From Moorena producens 3L (GTDB taxonomy: Bacteria > Cyanobacteriota > Cyanobacteriia > Cyanobacteriales > Coleofasciculaceae), in the NCBI RefSeq assembly GCF_000211815.1, contig NZ_GL890940.1, forward strand, positions 120,540 to 184,539: DNA of 64,000 nucleotides. The letters run 5' to 3'. The notes under the pieces were generated by a model, which did not search any database, was not told where the DNA came from, and saw only the letters and a program-made list of their open reading frames with translations. Within the stretch, counting starts at the first letter, position 1. The number at the start of each line of letters is the position of its first letter. A program made the translations under genes and the position numbers. This document shows, in pieces, positions 26,365-36,229 of this stretch.

Positions 26365-26864
26365 CTATCGCACTTTGACCCCAGCAACTCTTTTTGAGCG
26401 CACCCGTTGTCCAGGGACAAGGCGATGGGTTCCGCCGACGATGACTTGATCCCCTGGTCGGAGAGTACCACGAACCAGAATGCGGTTACTCTGTGTCTGC
26501 AAAATTTCCACATCCCGCCGTTTGACACTGAAGACGTGAGTTGCACCAGAAAGATCCGATTCAGCCAATTCCCCCAAGACGTAGCAAGACCACAAACCAC
26601 GTACTCCTTGCACTAGAGCGGTGGTGGGCAGCCAGTAACCAGCAGTAGGAATAGTTTCAGCTAATTTCCACCTCGCTACCTGTCCAGGGGACACTTCCCT
26701 TACTGCCGAGGGTCCAGGGTGAGGACAACGGTTAAGGTACGGGTGCTAGAGTCCAGTTCCGGCAGAATTGAGGAAACTCTTGCTGGATAAGTTTTCTGTC
26801 CCTCAAAGGGTGACGGTAGTGATAAACATGTAGTGATGGCCTGATCAACCCAGGGTAAACGCAT
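26365..26864 (-). pseudogene. RND-efflux periplasmic adaptor fragment (HlyD/MexE-like), frameshifted
   Basis: From about 26864 the frame reads MRLPWVDQAITTCLSLPSPF, then YPARVSSILPELDSSTRTLT and a stop after LDPRQ. Shifting frame continues as AVREVSPGQVARWKLAETIP and on to ILVRGTLRPGDQVIVGGTHR with LVPGQRVR. This is the beta-barrel and membrane-proximal part of an RND adaptor. The lipoyl/hairpin half is missing and the CAGGGTAAACGC element covers the break, so a MITE probably marks the truncation. Confidence 0.6.
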
Positions 26865-27179
26865 CTAAATTTGTATCAAAACTTACAGTTAAAAAGTAAA
26901 CAATAGTATAAAAAATATAGAATCACCCTGGTTATTATCAATAAGCCCAATTTCTTCTCAATTATTGGCCGTGTTATCCAAGGTCGATTTGAGAGTACTC
27001 TACATTCTGGTTGCGTACGCAAATCCGACTTTGATTTTTGTTCAAAGTCAACGAATTTTCCGCTGACTTTGAACAAAAAAACTGATTTAGGATGGGATTT
27101 ATGGGAATTTACCCAAAAAATGGAGTTAATGATATTTTTGTCTGTTACCATTTATACCAAATTAGATGCGTTTACCCTG
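26851..27179. mobile_element. MITE-like element with CAGGGTAAACGC ends, copy 2
   Basis: CAGGGTAAACGCATCTAAAT at 26851 is mirrored by AATTAGATGCGTTTACCCTG ending at 27179, with TTTGTAT/ATACCAAAT extending the match. Interior includes a TTTGTTCAAAGTCA...TGACTTTGAACAAA hairpin at about 27038-27078. No open frame. It truncates the RND adaptor fragment. Confidence 0.6.
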
Positions 27180-27323
27180 ATATTTTTTTGATTTTAGGAA
27201 ATAGGCAATAGGTAATAGGGAATCTCAGAATAGGTAACTCATAATAGGGAACATAGAAAAAATCCTGTGTACCTCATGAATATGAATAGCGCTATATATC
27301 AAGAATTAGATATAGCATTTCTA

Positions 27324-27478
27324 AGAGGATATCTCCCAAGTTTTTTGATACTGAATTTTGCCCCCCTAGCCCCCCAATTCTGGGGGGAACAAGAATCAAT
27401 TTGCTGGTAGAAGTCCCCCAAAATTGGGGGACCAACGGGGGCTTGGATGTAGCAAATGAGACTTTTCAGACAACCTCT
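27324..27478 (-). mobile_element. MITE-like repeat (AGAGGATATC...GACAACCTCT), copy 2
   Basis: Inverted relative of 14691-14859, sharing ATATCTCCCAAGTTTTTTGA, TACTGAATTTTGCCCCCCT and GGGGGCTTGGATGTAGCAAA. The two differ in the central hairpin (this copy lacks the CAAGCGAG stem). Confidence 0.6.
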
Positions 27479-27503
27479 AAATAGATAATGAAAACCAATC
27501 CTG

Positions 27504-27685
27504 TGTCTTGATGCAAAGCGCGACTGGGGGCAACCCCCTTTGGCATCGCTGCATCCCTTGATCAGAAAACCAAAAATTCCTCGGATATCTTGACACTCTT
27601 CCGTGATCCGAAGTTCCCTGATAAGAAGTCTTGATGCAAAGTGCGACTGGGGGAAACCCCGGTATTAAGGCGCTGCATTGCTTTT
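27504..27685. repeat. two GATGCA...GCTGCAT palindromic repeats
   Basis: CTTGATGCAAAGCGCGACTG with GGCATCGCTGCATC, and CTTGATGCAAAGTGCGACTG with AAGGCGCTGCATTG, sit about 125 bp apart. They fill the gap before the small protein gene; I see no gene in 27180-27900. Confidence 0.5.
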
Positions 27686-27903
27686 TATATCAATCCTAGG
27701 TTTACATATAAACTAAAAATGCTAGAGCAGTATTGAAATAGTTTTTTTACTGTTGATTAAAAAAAACCTGGACTAAATCTTACTGAAACAGTATAGCCTG
27801 ATTACCGCTGGGTTTGTTGATAAAGTCTCTGTTTCTAGACTCTACAAGAGCGCAAAGCATAAAAAAGGATTATAATTCAATTACTAATCACCAAGATTTG
27901 CTG

Positions 27904-28182
27904 ATGGCTGACATCACACTAGGAGATTTAATCACATTGATTTTCCGAGAGATCACTGACACATTGGAAGAAACAAGTGATCGGGGTGCTGAACCATTGA
28001 AGTTACAGGTCAGTGATGTGGATGTTGAAATTCCTGCCCATCTACGCCTGCAAACTGACCCCCAGTCTTTACCAGAAAAGTCAACTAGAGTGATAGTTAC
28101 AATGCCATCAGCTCGTGAAACACGGCCAGTTGGTAGATTAGGTCGTATCCGAATCACTATCACTACTGAAGAGAAAAGGTAA
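27904..28182 (+). CDS. small conserved-looking protein, function unknown
   Basis: 92 residues from the ATG at 27904 (MADITLGDLITLIFREITDT); an upstream ATG at 27814 would add 30 poor-looking residues. The middle (LKLQVSDVDVEIPAHLRLQT) and the end (GRLGRIRITITTEE) look like a small beta sandwich, similar in style to the trypsin-co-occurring small domains. It lies about 300 bp before the broken solute-binding gene whose N-terminus has a similar SLAIKQLNLDLEVTVR pattern. The two may once have worked together. Confidence 0.5.
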   Translation: MADITLGDLITLIFREITDTLEETSDRGAEPLKLQVSDVDVEIPAHLRLQTDPQSLPEKSTRVIVTMPSARETRPVGRLGRIRITITTEEKR

Positions 28183-28217
28183 AGGGTAAACTATTGCATG
28201 TACATAAGCATTCAGCC

Positions 28218-28295
28218 TAATGCTAATGCGCTACTTGAGGTGCTACTTGAGGTGCTAATGCGCTACTTGAGGTGCTACTTGAGGTGCTAGCAGGC
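28218..28295. repeat. GCGCTACTTGAGGTGCTACTTGAGGTGCTAAT-type tandem repeat
   Basis: The unit CTACTTGAGGTG occurs four times, in two larger copies of about 36 bp beginning AATGCGCTACTTGAGG. The rest of the 28183-28477 gap has CTGACGGCTGACGGCTGATAGC units and nothing coding. Confidence 0.6.
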
Positions 28296-28477
28296 GCTTT
28301 AACTGCACGGGGTCGGATCAGTAAAACGAGCAGGGATTTTCAACCAGCCGTACCAGCACCCCCCAGCTTGTTTACTACCTCCCGTTGATTAGCTGACGGC
28401 TGACGGCTGATAGCTGGAGGTACCTCGCCCTTGGGGTTAATGGGAGTAGGGAAGTCAGAAGAGGGAACTTCGGATCG

Positions 28478-30509
28478 ATGAGTAATGATGAGTCAGTAAC
28501 AGAGGATAACCAAGAATGGCAGCTGGCAGAATTGGTGGATGCGATCGCATCGGAAATTGACTATGCGGAAGATACTCTCTCCCTCAAATCCTATGCTCGT
28601 GGTAAGTCTTTGGCTATCAAACAGCTAAACCTGGATTTGGAAGTAACAGTGCGCCGTGGTCAAGATCGAGAAATTTGGTTTCGGACGGTTGTTGATCCCA
28701 AGGAAAATGGTGGTACTGTTCTCAAATTGGATTTTACCCAAGTACTACAGAGTCAGTTGCATGGGGTACGTAAGCCCCTAGATCGACCAGTAGATAACCG
28801 TCCTCTGGCTACGTTACCAGATATTACTGATGCTGAGATCAAACAACTAAATGCGATCGCAATTTACTCCGTTGATGACCTAGATCGCTACACCCAAACC
28901 CCAGCAATGATCGCCGAAGTTAGCCGCAAAACTGATCTTCGAGAAGCACGGATTCGGATGTGGCGACAACTGCCATTTTTGACTGAAGTGAAACCAGCCA
29001 AATCACCGCCAGGGAGTAGTGTGGTGATTGAAGGGGGTAATTTCGGTTCTGTGCCTTCACCCGATGCTCTAGTTTTGTTTCAGGGTCAGCCAGCCCAAAT
29101 CATCAGTTGGAGTGAGTCCCGCCTGAGTGTGATTATGCCCCAAGTCACGGGTGTTGGTGTGCTATTTGCTGTGATTAATGGTCAAACGACCAATACTCTT
29201 CCTTGGGAAGCCACTACCATTGATTTATTGGTGCGTGACATTATCCTAAATCCGCCATTACCAGTAGCAGGGGATTTAATTACATTAGAAGCAGATCTAA
29301 TTAATCAAGGAAGTAGCCCTTCCGGTTCTTTCCAAGTTGAGTGGACTATTAATAATCTATCTGACCTTAGTCCCCATGGCACCTTACAACCAAATCAGCG
29401 ATCGCAAGACAGCAGCATTCGTCATCAACTTAGGTTTAAGGCTGGCTTCCATATGATCCGCTTCACGGCTGATCCACAACAACAACTCGCCGATATCAAC
29501 CCAAGCAACAGCACCTTTACCAAAAAGATTTGGGTCAAATCGCGCCAAGAGCTTACCATTGCTGATTTTCGTCCGATTAAGACCCTTGACCCTTTGCTCA
29601 ACCCAAACCTAGGACCAGCAGATGTATTGAGTCTGGTGTTCCGGGGTTTATGTCGTTTTAATTCCTTACGTGGGTTGCTGGTTCCCGATCTTGCTGTCAA
29701 GTGGAAGCTAGAAACTGTAGACAAAATCACTAAAATTCTTTATTTCCAGCTTCATGACAACCTACGTTTCCACGATGGCACCCCTCTAACGGTTGCTGAT
29801 GTTGAGTTCACTTATCAGGTACTACGGAAAATTGACTCACCCTGGCGCAAACTGGTTTTGACAAGCATCAGGGATATCAAAAGTGGTAGATCAAAAAACC
29901 ATTGCGTTTACATTACAGTCTGCCTCTCAAAGGTTACCCTCTCAATCCCATCCCCTCAGGGAAATTGATTCCATTGAGCCTAGGGATTCCCATCCCTTAG
30001 CAATCGACCCAGGCCCGGTAGCTAAACCTCCTATTCATCCCCAACTTTTAACTTTGGGAATTGTACCGCGCCATTGTTATGGTACAAAACACTTTGGGAT
30101 AAAGCCGATTGGGACTGGACCATTCCAAGTTGAGACCTTCGGTTCTAGTGGCATCCAGTTGAGTGCTTTTCCAGACTATTGGCAAGGCACACCACGATTT
30201 GATCAAATTGTCATTCCCGTCATCTGTGATCACAAACAGCTGCTCGATATGGTGCTAGGCCATAAAGTCACTGCAGCGGTGCTCCCTTACTCAAAAGACC
30301 TGGCACAGACCTTGAGGGAAAACAAAGAATGGACTGTCGTGCCTCTTACCCAATCTCAGCCACAGTTACTACAAGTACAATCGACTAGGATTCAGGAACG
30401 GATGCCCAACCCTTTCAATACAAACTGGAATGCTCATCTGTGGTACAGCACTTCTCCATCGGGTGAGGTACAAAGTTCTGGGTTGGAGGGAGTAGGGAGT
30501 AGGGAGTAG
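28478..30509 (+). pseudogene. multi-domain protein with family 5 solute-binding domain, frameshifted
   Basis: The first frame (28478-29968) encodes a small N-terminal domain, an IPT/TIG-like domain (PPGSSVVIEGGNFGSVPSPD, about 180-250), a CARDB-like adhesion domain (DIILNPPLPVAGDLITLEAD, about 255-350), then the start of an SBP_bac_5 domain (RFHDGTPLTVADVEFTYQVL). At about 29878 a run AAAA has one extra A: IKSGRSKNH replaces the expected IKVVDQKTIAFTLQ, which is found in the next frame and continues to 30509. The second piece stops in GGGAGTA repeats, so the C-terminal lobe is also lost. No signal peptide is seen, odd for a peptide-binding protein. Confidence 0.7.
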
Positions 30510-30544
30510 GGAGTAGGGAGTAGGGAGTAGGGAGTAGGGAGTAG
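30488..30544. repeat. GGGAGTA heptamer tandem repeat, about 8 copies
   Basis: Pure TAGGGAG heptamers. They supply the last codons of the broken solute-binding protein (GVGSRE). Similar runs are at 34710-34740 (inverted) and 63036-63070. The rest of the gap to 30794 is AT-rich without a gene. Confidence 0.8.
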
Positions 30545-30794
30545 CAATGCAGTATGCTCTTGGGAACCCAGATAACTATGAGTAACGCTATATAAAGTTA
30601 CAGATTATTATTGCTCCCGCTTGGATTTAGATAACGTACAAAATAAAATTTAACACAAGTCAAGTCTACCGGATTTCACTTGAAAATTTGCTAATCTGTT
30701 GAGGTGCAAATCACCTAAAAAACGATCCGAGTGTCTAAGAGCTGTATTATTTTGTAATGTTGCTTGACCTTGAGCTTATTTTGATGGGAATACC

Positions 30795-32078
30795 ATGACT
30801 AACTTGCCTGAGCCTGTGCCACCCAATCAGCCTGAACATAGTAACAACGGTACCGCCAAGAACTCAGCCAATGGTAATTCACCACCATCTCCTCCCCAAA
30901 CTCAAGAGGAGCAACATTTATCTACCCTGCCGTTGTCAAACCTACCCAATAAACCAACTATTGGATCAGTTAGTCCTGCCAATCGCTCCCTAAGCCTAAT
31001 TATTCTCAGTGCGATCGCTATCATGATTTTTGGGGTAGTGATTGATAACCTCTGGATTGGGATATCCGGAGCTATTGTGGCGTTGCTGGTTTCACTGCCA
31101 GTGATTTTACCGGTTCTCAAACAATGGCTTACTGATTTGTTGCCACCACCACAAAGAATCAAAGTTATTGCCTCGATCGGAGTGGTAGCAGCAATAAGTG
31201 GCTTACTGAAATTTCTTGGTGTTTACCAAAACATCAGCAATTGGTTAGTTCAAATTAAATGGGATGAATTTGGGTCATGGGCTGAGTGGGTTGGTGCTTT
31301 GGGACAGATTTTGATTGCCGTCCTAGCAGTATTCATTGCTTGGCGACAATATGTCATTTCCAAAGACTTGACCATCCAGCAAAATATGATTACTCAGCAG
31401 CAAACCATTGATGCTTACTTTCAGGGAGTTTCAGATCTAGCCTTAGATGATCAGGGATTGCTAGAAGATTGGCCCCAAGAGAGGGCATTTTGCGAAGGAA
31501 GAACTGCTGCGATTCTCAGTAGTGTGGATGCCCATGGGAAAGCCAAAGTGCTCAGATTTTTGTCCCAAGCCCGTTTACTAACTCCCCTCAGACGGGATAA
31601 TCATTTAGGACGCCCCATGTTGGATGGGTATGGAGGATACCAAGAAGACCGAGTTTATGGTATAAGAGTTATTGACCTGAATGTAATGTTAGCTGGATCA
31701 GACCTGAGTGGTACAGATTTGCGTTGGACAGAACTCGGTGAAGCTAATATGGTCAGAGCGAATCTGAGTTTCTGTGACTTAGTGCAAGCGAATCTATCCC
31801 GCACTGTTTTATATGAAGCCAACCTCACTGGTGCTGACCTCAAGGGAGTCCGCCTATTTTATGGTTCAGTAGAAACTGCCAGTCCCCGCAGTCGTACCCA
31901 TCCCCCTGACTATCGCACTGGAGTTTACACCGGTGCAGTAGTCGAAAATGTTAACTTCACCGGTGTCCAGCGGATGGATGAAAAGCAGCACTACTATTGC
32001 TGTGCTTGGTGCGGTGAAAAGTCAAGAAAAACAATCCCCGGTGGTTGTCAGGGAATTCCTAATAAATTAGGGCGTTAG
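30795..32078 (+). CDS. membrane-anchored pentapeptide repeat protein with C-terminal Cys cluster
   Basis: 427 residues. A Pro/Asn/Gln-rich N-terminus of about 65 residues is followed by three to four membrane helices (about 68-110, 122-140, 165-185: SLIILSAIAIMIFGVVIDNL, VGALGQILIAVLAVFIAW). A soluble domain ends in pentapeptide repeats (LAGSDLSGTDLRWTELGEAN, LVQANLSRTVLYEANLTGAD). The C-terminus HYYCCAWCGEKSRK and PGGCQG could bind a metal. The CARDB-domain pseudogene lies upstream and a GT2 gene downstream, without tight coupling. Function unknown. Confidence 0.75.
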   Translation: MTNLPEPVPPNQPEHSNNGTAKNSANGNSPPSPPQTQEEQHLSTLPLSNLPNKPTIGSVSPANRSLSLIILSAIAIMIFGVVIDNLWIGISGAIVALLVSLPVILPVLKQWLTDLLPPPQRIKVIASIGVVAAISGLLKFLGVYQNISNWLVQIKWDEFGSWAEWVGALGQILIAVLAVFIAWRQYVISKDLTIQQNMITQQQTIDAYFQGVSDLALDDQGLLEDWPQERAFCEGRTAAILSSVDAHGKAKVLRFLSQARLLTPLRRDNHLGRPMLDGYGGYQEDRVYGIRVIDLNVMLAGSDLSGTDLRWTELGEANMVRANLSFCDLVQANLSRTVLYEANLTGADLKGVRLFYGSVETASPRSRTHPPDYRTGVYTGAVVENVNFTGVQRMDEKQHYYCCAWCGEKSRKTIPGGCQGIPNKLGR

Positions 32079-32172
32079 AAGGTCGTCTGTCAGAATGCAG
32101 AATGTAGAATGCGCGAATGTAGAATTCTACATTCTGCATTCTACATTCTTAATTCAAAAATGTTGAAGAACG

Positions 32173-33123
32173 ATGAACCCAACCTATTCCCTGGTTATTC
32201 CTGTATATAACGAGGAAAACAGTATTTTAGAACTGTACCGACGCATCAGTACAGTAATGGATCAGTTGGGGGAGGCGGAGTTAATTCTAGTGAATGATGG
32301 CAGTTGCGATCGCTCTCTAGAGCTGATGCGAGACCTTCATCAAAAAGACCCAAGGGTATGTTACCTAAGTCTTTCCCGTAACTTTGGTCATCAAATTGCT
32401 GTCACTGCCGGTCTAAATTTTGTGCGGGGTCAAGGGATTATTGTCCTAGATGCTGATTTACAAGACCCACCAGAGATCATCCCAGTGCTAGTCGAAAAAT
32501 GGCAGCAGGGTTATCAAATTGTTTATGCTCAGCGCACCCAGAGACGTCGTGAAAGTTGGTTAAAGCGCTTTCCGGCTTACCTATTTTATCGCTTACTGCG
32601 CCGTCTGGCCAATGTCGAGATTCCCATAGATACGGGGGACTTTTGTTTAATGGATCGACGGGTGGTTGATGTACTCAATGCCATGCCAGAACGGAACCGT
32701 TACGTGCGGGGATTGCGTTCTTGGGTAGGGTTGCGGCAAACCTCTGTTTCCTATGTACGTGACCCCCGCTTTGCTGGTGATATCAAGTACACCATTCGTA
32801 AATCCTTAGCCCTAGCAGTAGATGCACTGGTTTCTTTTTCTAAAGTGCCATTGCGAATCGCTACTTATTTGGGATTATTAGCAACAGCGATAGCGCTATT
32901 GATGGCAGGGTTAGTGCTTTACTGGCGGATTTTTGAACCTAATTCTCCTGTGACTGGGTTTGCCACTATTATGATTGCAATTTTCTTTTTGGGAGCAGTG
33001 CAGTTAGTATCTATTGGTATTTTGGGGGAATATGTAGGACGGATTTATGAAGAAGTTAAAGGCAGACCATTGTATGTTTTATCAGAAGTGAGGGGGTTTG
33101 TGGAAGAAGGAAGATCAAAGTAA
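32173..33123 (+). CDS. GT2 glycosyltransferase (DPM1/GtrB-like, polyprenyl-phosphate sugar synthase)
   Basis: 316 residues. It probably transfers a sugar from a nucleotide donor to undecaprenyl phosphate at the cytoplasmic membrane face. The GT-A domain starts [14 protein letters not shown] and has VNDGSCDRS, the metal-binding DADLQDPPE (about 95-103) and the acceptor-site motif [11 protein letters not shown]. Two C-terminal membrane helices (about 228-255 and 265-290) precede [17 protein letters not shown], as in GtrB proteins. No flippase or partner is adjacent. Confidence 0.9.
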   Translation: MNPTYSLVIPVYNEENSILELYRRISTVMDQLGEAELILVNDGSCDRSLELMRDLHQKDPRVCYLSLSRNFGHQIAVTAGLNFVRGQGIIVLDADLQDPPEIIPVLVEKWQQGYQIVYAQRTQRRRESWLKRFPAYLFYRLLRRLANVEIPIDTGDFCLMDRRVVDVLNAMPERNRYVRGLRSWVGLRQTSVSYVRDPRFAGDIKYTIRKSLALAVDALVSFSKVPLRIATYLGLLATAIALLMAGLVLYWRIFEPNSPVTGFATIMIAIFFLGAVQLVSIGILGEYVGRIYEEVKGRPLYVLSEVRGFVEEGRSK

Positions 33124-33222
33124 GGAATCAGCTGACAGCAATCAGCTATCAGCTAATGCGCTACGCGCACGCGATCGCGTTCAGCATATGTTTTTTTTTT
33201 GGCGTTGCTGAATCAAGGAATG

Positions 33223-33424
33223 AATAGGAGTAGAGTAGGCATCCTGCCCGCCCGAAAATAATTAATAGGAGTAGAGTGGGCATCCTGCCCGCCCGAAAAT
33301 AATTAATAGGAGTAGAGTGGGCATCCTGCCCGCCCGAAAATAATTAATAGGAGTAGAGTGGGCATCCTGCCCGCCCGAAAATAATTAATAGGAGTAGAGT
33401 GGGCATCCTGCCCGCCCGAAAATA
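33223..33424. repeat. 41-bp minisatellite, five copies
   Basis: Unit AATAGGAGTAGAGTGGGCAT + CCTGCCCGCCCGAAAATAAT + T. The ATCCTGCCCG word recurs at 33241, 33282, 33323, 33364 and 33405, exactly 41 bp apart. Only the first copy differs (AGTAGGC). One inverted copy lies at 53624-53666. GGGCAT/ATGCCC and GGCGGGCAGG words can form hairpins. Confidence 0.9.
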
Positions 33425-33471
33425 AGCATGAAACTGGCAAGATGCCAGTTCCACCAAGATGCCCATTCCAC

Positions 33472-33517
33472 AGGTGCGACCCAAGGGCGATTTACTCGCC
33501 CATTGGAAAGCGCACCT
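33472..33517. repeat. AGGTGCG...CGCACCT palindromic repeat
   Basis: AGGTGCGACCCAAGGGCGAT with TTACTCGCCCATTGGAAAGC GCACCT. A variant of the family in which the inner stem is GGGCGA/TCGCCC. Just before it is a GAAACTGGCAAGATGCCAG unit, also seen at 39710. Confidence 0.6.
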
Positions 33518-33578
33518 ACTCTTAAAATCATTCCATTATTCTTAAAATCATTCCATTATTAAGCAACGCCAGTTTTTT

Positions 33579-34142
33579 TTATACCCTTGGAGAAGATGCT
33601 ATCTTTCTCTTTGAGAGCCAGCCTAAACCTAAAAGACTAAGTCCTATAACTGTCCCAGGTTCAGGTACACTTGCTGGTTCATCTTCAACCAGCCCAAAAC
33701 TCGCTGTCTCTACAAATTCTCCATCTATCTCGAACACAGTAAAAAACTCTGGAAAACTCGGAGCCGGACCAGTAGCAGGGCTAAAACTAAAATCTTCTGT
33801 ACTCCAACGTAATTGCTGGCCAGCTCCAGCTCCTTCGAAGATTAACCACACAGGCTCTGTAGTAGAATCGGCCTTGGTATAGGTTCTATTGTCGAAAAAA
33901 AACTCAATCTTATCTACCGGATAACTTATCTCGATCACTGGAAAATCCGGTATAGAAGCAAAAAATTTCCTCCGGGTTTCATTGGCGTCATCATAGCTGA
34001 ACTTACCAGAAAATTCTTCTGTTCCAAACTCATAGGTAATAGTAATAGCTTGGGCAGGATTAATTTCAATCACTGCTAGGCTTAAAGCCGCACCAGTAGT
34101 GATTATTGCTAATTTTTGGCAGATCCTTTGTCCCTTAAACAT
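33579..34142 (-). CDS. PEP-CTERM exported protein
   Basis: 187 residues. The N-terminal signal (LAIITTGAALSLAVIEINPAQA, cleavage near residue 32) and the C-terminal PEP-CTERM tag (VPEPGTVIGLSLLGLGWLSK then RK) mark it for export and sorting by an exosortase system. The mature part starts ITITYEFGTEEFSGKFSYDD, a beta-rich domain common among cyanobacterial PEP-CTERM proteins. Function unknown. No exosortase gene lies in this window. Confidence 0.85.
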   Translation of the reverse strand: MFKGQRICQKLAIITTGAALSLAVIEINPAQAITITYEFGTEEFSGKFSYDDANETRRKFFASIPDFPVIEISYPVDKIEFFFDNRTYTKADSTTEPVWLIFEGAGAGQQLRWSTEDFSFSPATGPAPSFPEFFTVFEIDGEFVETASFGLVEDEPASVPEPGTVIGLSLLGLGWLSKRKIASSPRV

Positions 34143-34699
34143 TAATTTAAACCTGTCTCTTATTTGTTGATATTACTGATTTTTCACTCATCTAATTAAG
34201 TCTATACCAAGGGTCATTATAGTTGACCAACATTACAGAAGCTTTACAGAAAATTTAATTAAAAATTATAAAATACCATTGTGGATAACGGTTGAGACTA
34301 TAGCAATAGGGGTAGGGAGTAGGGAATAGGGAATAGGGAACAAAAAGGGGTTGATAAACTTTAAATTTATTAACACAGTTAACAGAATTGATGTCTAAGT
34401 AGTTACTTGAAAACTTGTTGATAAATCCCAACTACATTCTGGTAAACTAATCCGTCAGCCTTCAGCCGTCAGCCTTCAGCCTTCAGCCTTCAGCCATTTG
34501 CTTAGCGTGGGCAATGCGCAATGCGCAATGGCAAAACGAGAGCATTTAATAGTTCGAGATTAATGAGAATTGAAAGTTTCGGTAAAAGCTGATAGCTGAT
34601 ACGCGACACCCTGATCGCTGGTATTTCAAGTAACAGTAAGGAGAAACTAATTAATACTAAACTCTAGCGTTTATCAGAGTTATCAGGTACATTAAATTT

Positions 34700-34740
34700 T
34701 ATTATCCCTACTCCCTACTCCCTACTCCCTACTCCCTGTT
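34700..34740. repeat. CCCTACT heptamer tandem repeat
   Basis: Inverted form of the GGGAGTA array, five units, ending about 10 bp before the kinase start codon. The rest of 34143-34700 has TAGGGAATAGGG and CAGCCTTCAGCCGTCAGCC arrays and no gene. Confidence 0.7.
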
Positions 34741-34751
34741 CCCTTTGCTAT

Positions 34752-35783
34752 ATGATTGAATTTGCGTCTTTCAAAACTCAACTAGCTGCTTCAGCTCCCC
34801 GTTTGTTTGAGCTAATTGATGGTTTTAAGCAATCTAAGGTACTGGTGGTTGGTGATTTAACTCTTGATGAGTTTCTCACAGGTGAAGTGGAACGAATTTC
34901 ACGAGAGGCTCCAGTATTAATAATACGTCATGAAACCACTCGTCAAACTCCTGGTGGTGGGGCAAATGCTGTTTATAATCTCGCTAAGCTGGGAGCAGAG
35001 GTAAAGGTAGCTGGGTTTTTGAGTAAGGATCCTCAAGGGCAAGTGCTGCGGACGATGTTTGAGGAGGTGGGGATTGATACGAGTACGATCGTGATTGATC
35101 CAGACCGACCAACTGTGACCAAAAGCCGGATTGCTGGTCATGCCCGTCAGTCGGTGACTCAGCAGATTGTGCGAATAGACCGCAAGTCGGATGAATTGCC
35201 AGACCGGGATAAGCAGTTAGAGTTGGCAGCACAAATACAACAGCATTTAGGTCAGGTGGATGCTGTGGTTTGTTCTGATTACGGAGATGGTGTATTTACA
35301 CCACCAGTGATTGAAGCCGTTTTGTCTCACGACCGCACCATTGTAGATACTCAGAAGAATCTGGAGCGTTATCATGGCGCTAGAGTTTTTACTCCTAATC
35401 TGCCAGAAGCGGAGCGAGCAGTGGGGTATGGGATTAAGAGTTTTGAGGATTTGTTGAGAGCTGGTAGAGATTTGTTGGCACTGACTCAAGGGGAAGAAAT
35501 TCTGATTACTCGTGGTGAACAGGGGATGAGTTTGTTTGCTCGTGATGGTAAGGTTGAGCATATCCCAGCGTTTAATCGCACCGATGTATTTGATGTAACT
35601 GGTGCTGGGGATACGGTGGTAGCAGCCCTGACCTTGAGCTTGTGTCTGGGGGCTTCCTACTGGGAAGCAGCGGTTTTGGGTAATTTAGCCGCTAGCATTG
35701 TGGTGCGTCAGTTTGGTACAGCAACTACTAGTCAGGATGAGATGAAAGAGGCTTTACAGGGATTGTTGGAGGTTGAAGCATAA
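34752..35783 (+). CDS. PfkB family sugar kinase, HldE kinase-domain type
   Basis: 343 residues, ribokinase fold. The start FKQSKVLVVGDLTLDEFLTG (about 24-45) and the REAPVLIIRHETTRQTPGGG segment (about 54-75) are characteristic of heptose-7-phosphate kinases (RfaE/HldE domain 1). The C-terminal DVTGAGDTVVAALTL holds the GAGD anion hole and catalytic Asp (about 281). The nucleotidyltransferase domain of bifunctional HldE is absent. It is likely to phosphorylate a heptose phosphate or related sugar for surface polysaccharide; exact substrate is inference. Confidence 0.85.
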   Translation: MIEFASFKTQLAASAPRLFELIDGFKQSKVLVVGDLTLDEFLTGEVERISREAPVLIIRHETTRQTPGGGANAVYNLAKLGAEVKVAGFLSKDPQGQVLRTMFEEVGIDTSTIVIDPDRPTVTKSRIAGHARQSVTQQIVRIDRKSDELPDRDKQLELAAQIQQHLGQVDAVVCSDYGDGVFTPPVIEAVLSHDRTIVDTQKNLERYHGARVFTPNLPEAERAVGYGIKSFEDLLRAGRDLLALTQGEEILITRGEQGMSLFARDGKVEHIPAFNRTDVFDVTGAGDTVVAALTLSLCLGASYWEAAVLGNLAASIVVRQFGTATTSQDEMKEALQGLLEVEA

Positions 35784-35799
35784 ACGTAAGCATATGCGC

Positions 35800-35890
35800 T
35801 ACGCGCACGCGATCGCGTTCAGCCGTCAGCCCTCAGCTATCAGCCCTCAGCTATCAGCCCTCAGCTATCAGCCAAAGGCCTATGGCCAAC
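35800..35890. repeat. GCGATCGCGTTCAGCCGTCAGCCCTCAGCTATC repeat cluster
   Basis: CCCTCAGCTATCAG occurs three times after a GCGCTACGCGCACGCGATCG unit. This, with the 35989-36036 palindrome, fills the gap to the next gene. Confidence 0.6.
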
Positions 35891-35988
35891 GGCTGACCCC
35901 TAACTACTGTTCGCTTAGCCTGTGCGTAGGGCATATGGTTAGATGGGATTTTCCTCAGACTTTCAACTCTGATTCATCTCGAACTATT

Positions 35989-36036
35989 AGGTGCGACCCG
36001 TGGCGAATTTAATAATTAGATGCGGAAAGCGCACCT
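35989..36036. repeat. AGGTGCG...CGCACCT palindromic repeat (interrupted centre)
   Basis: AGGTGCGACCCGTGGCGAAT then TTAATAATTAGATGCGGAAA and GCGCACCT. The inner stem has decayed relative to the other copies. Confidence 0.55.
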
Positions 36037-36229
36037 TTAAATTCTCCTGAGGTTTATTTTAAGCATTAGGCTGACAGCTGACAGCTGACGGCTGAATGCT
36101 TAAGTTTTTTCTTTCATCATTAGTTTTTACTTTCATCATTTAATCTTTTAGCTAACTTTACTGACTCTTCAAAATCAAATCCAGGAATGTTTGATTAACT
36201 ATTGATAGTAGTTTTTTAGGTCAATCCTG

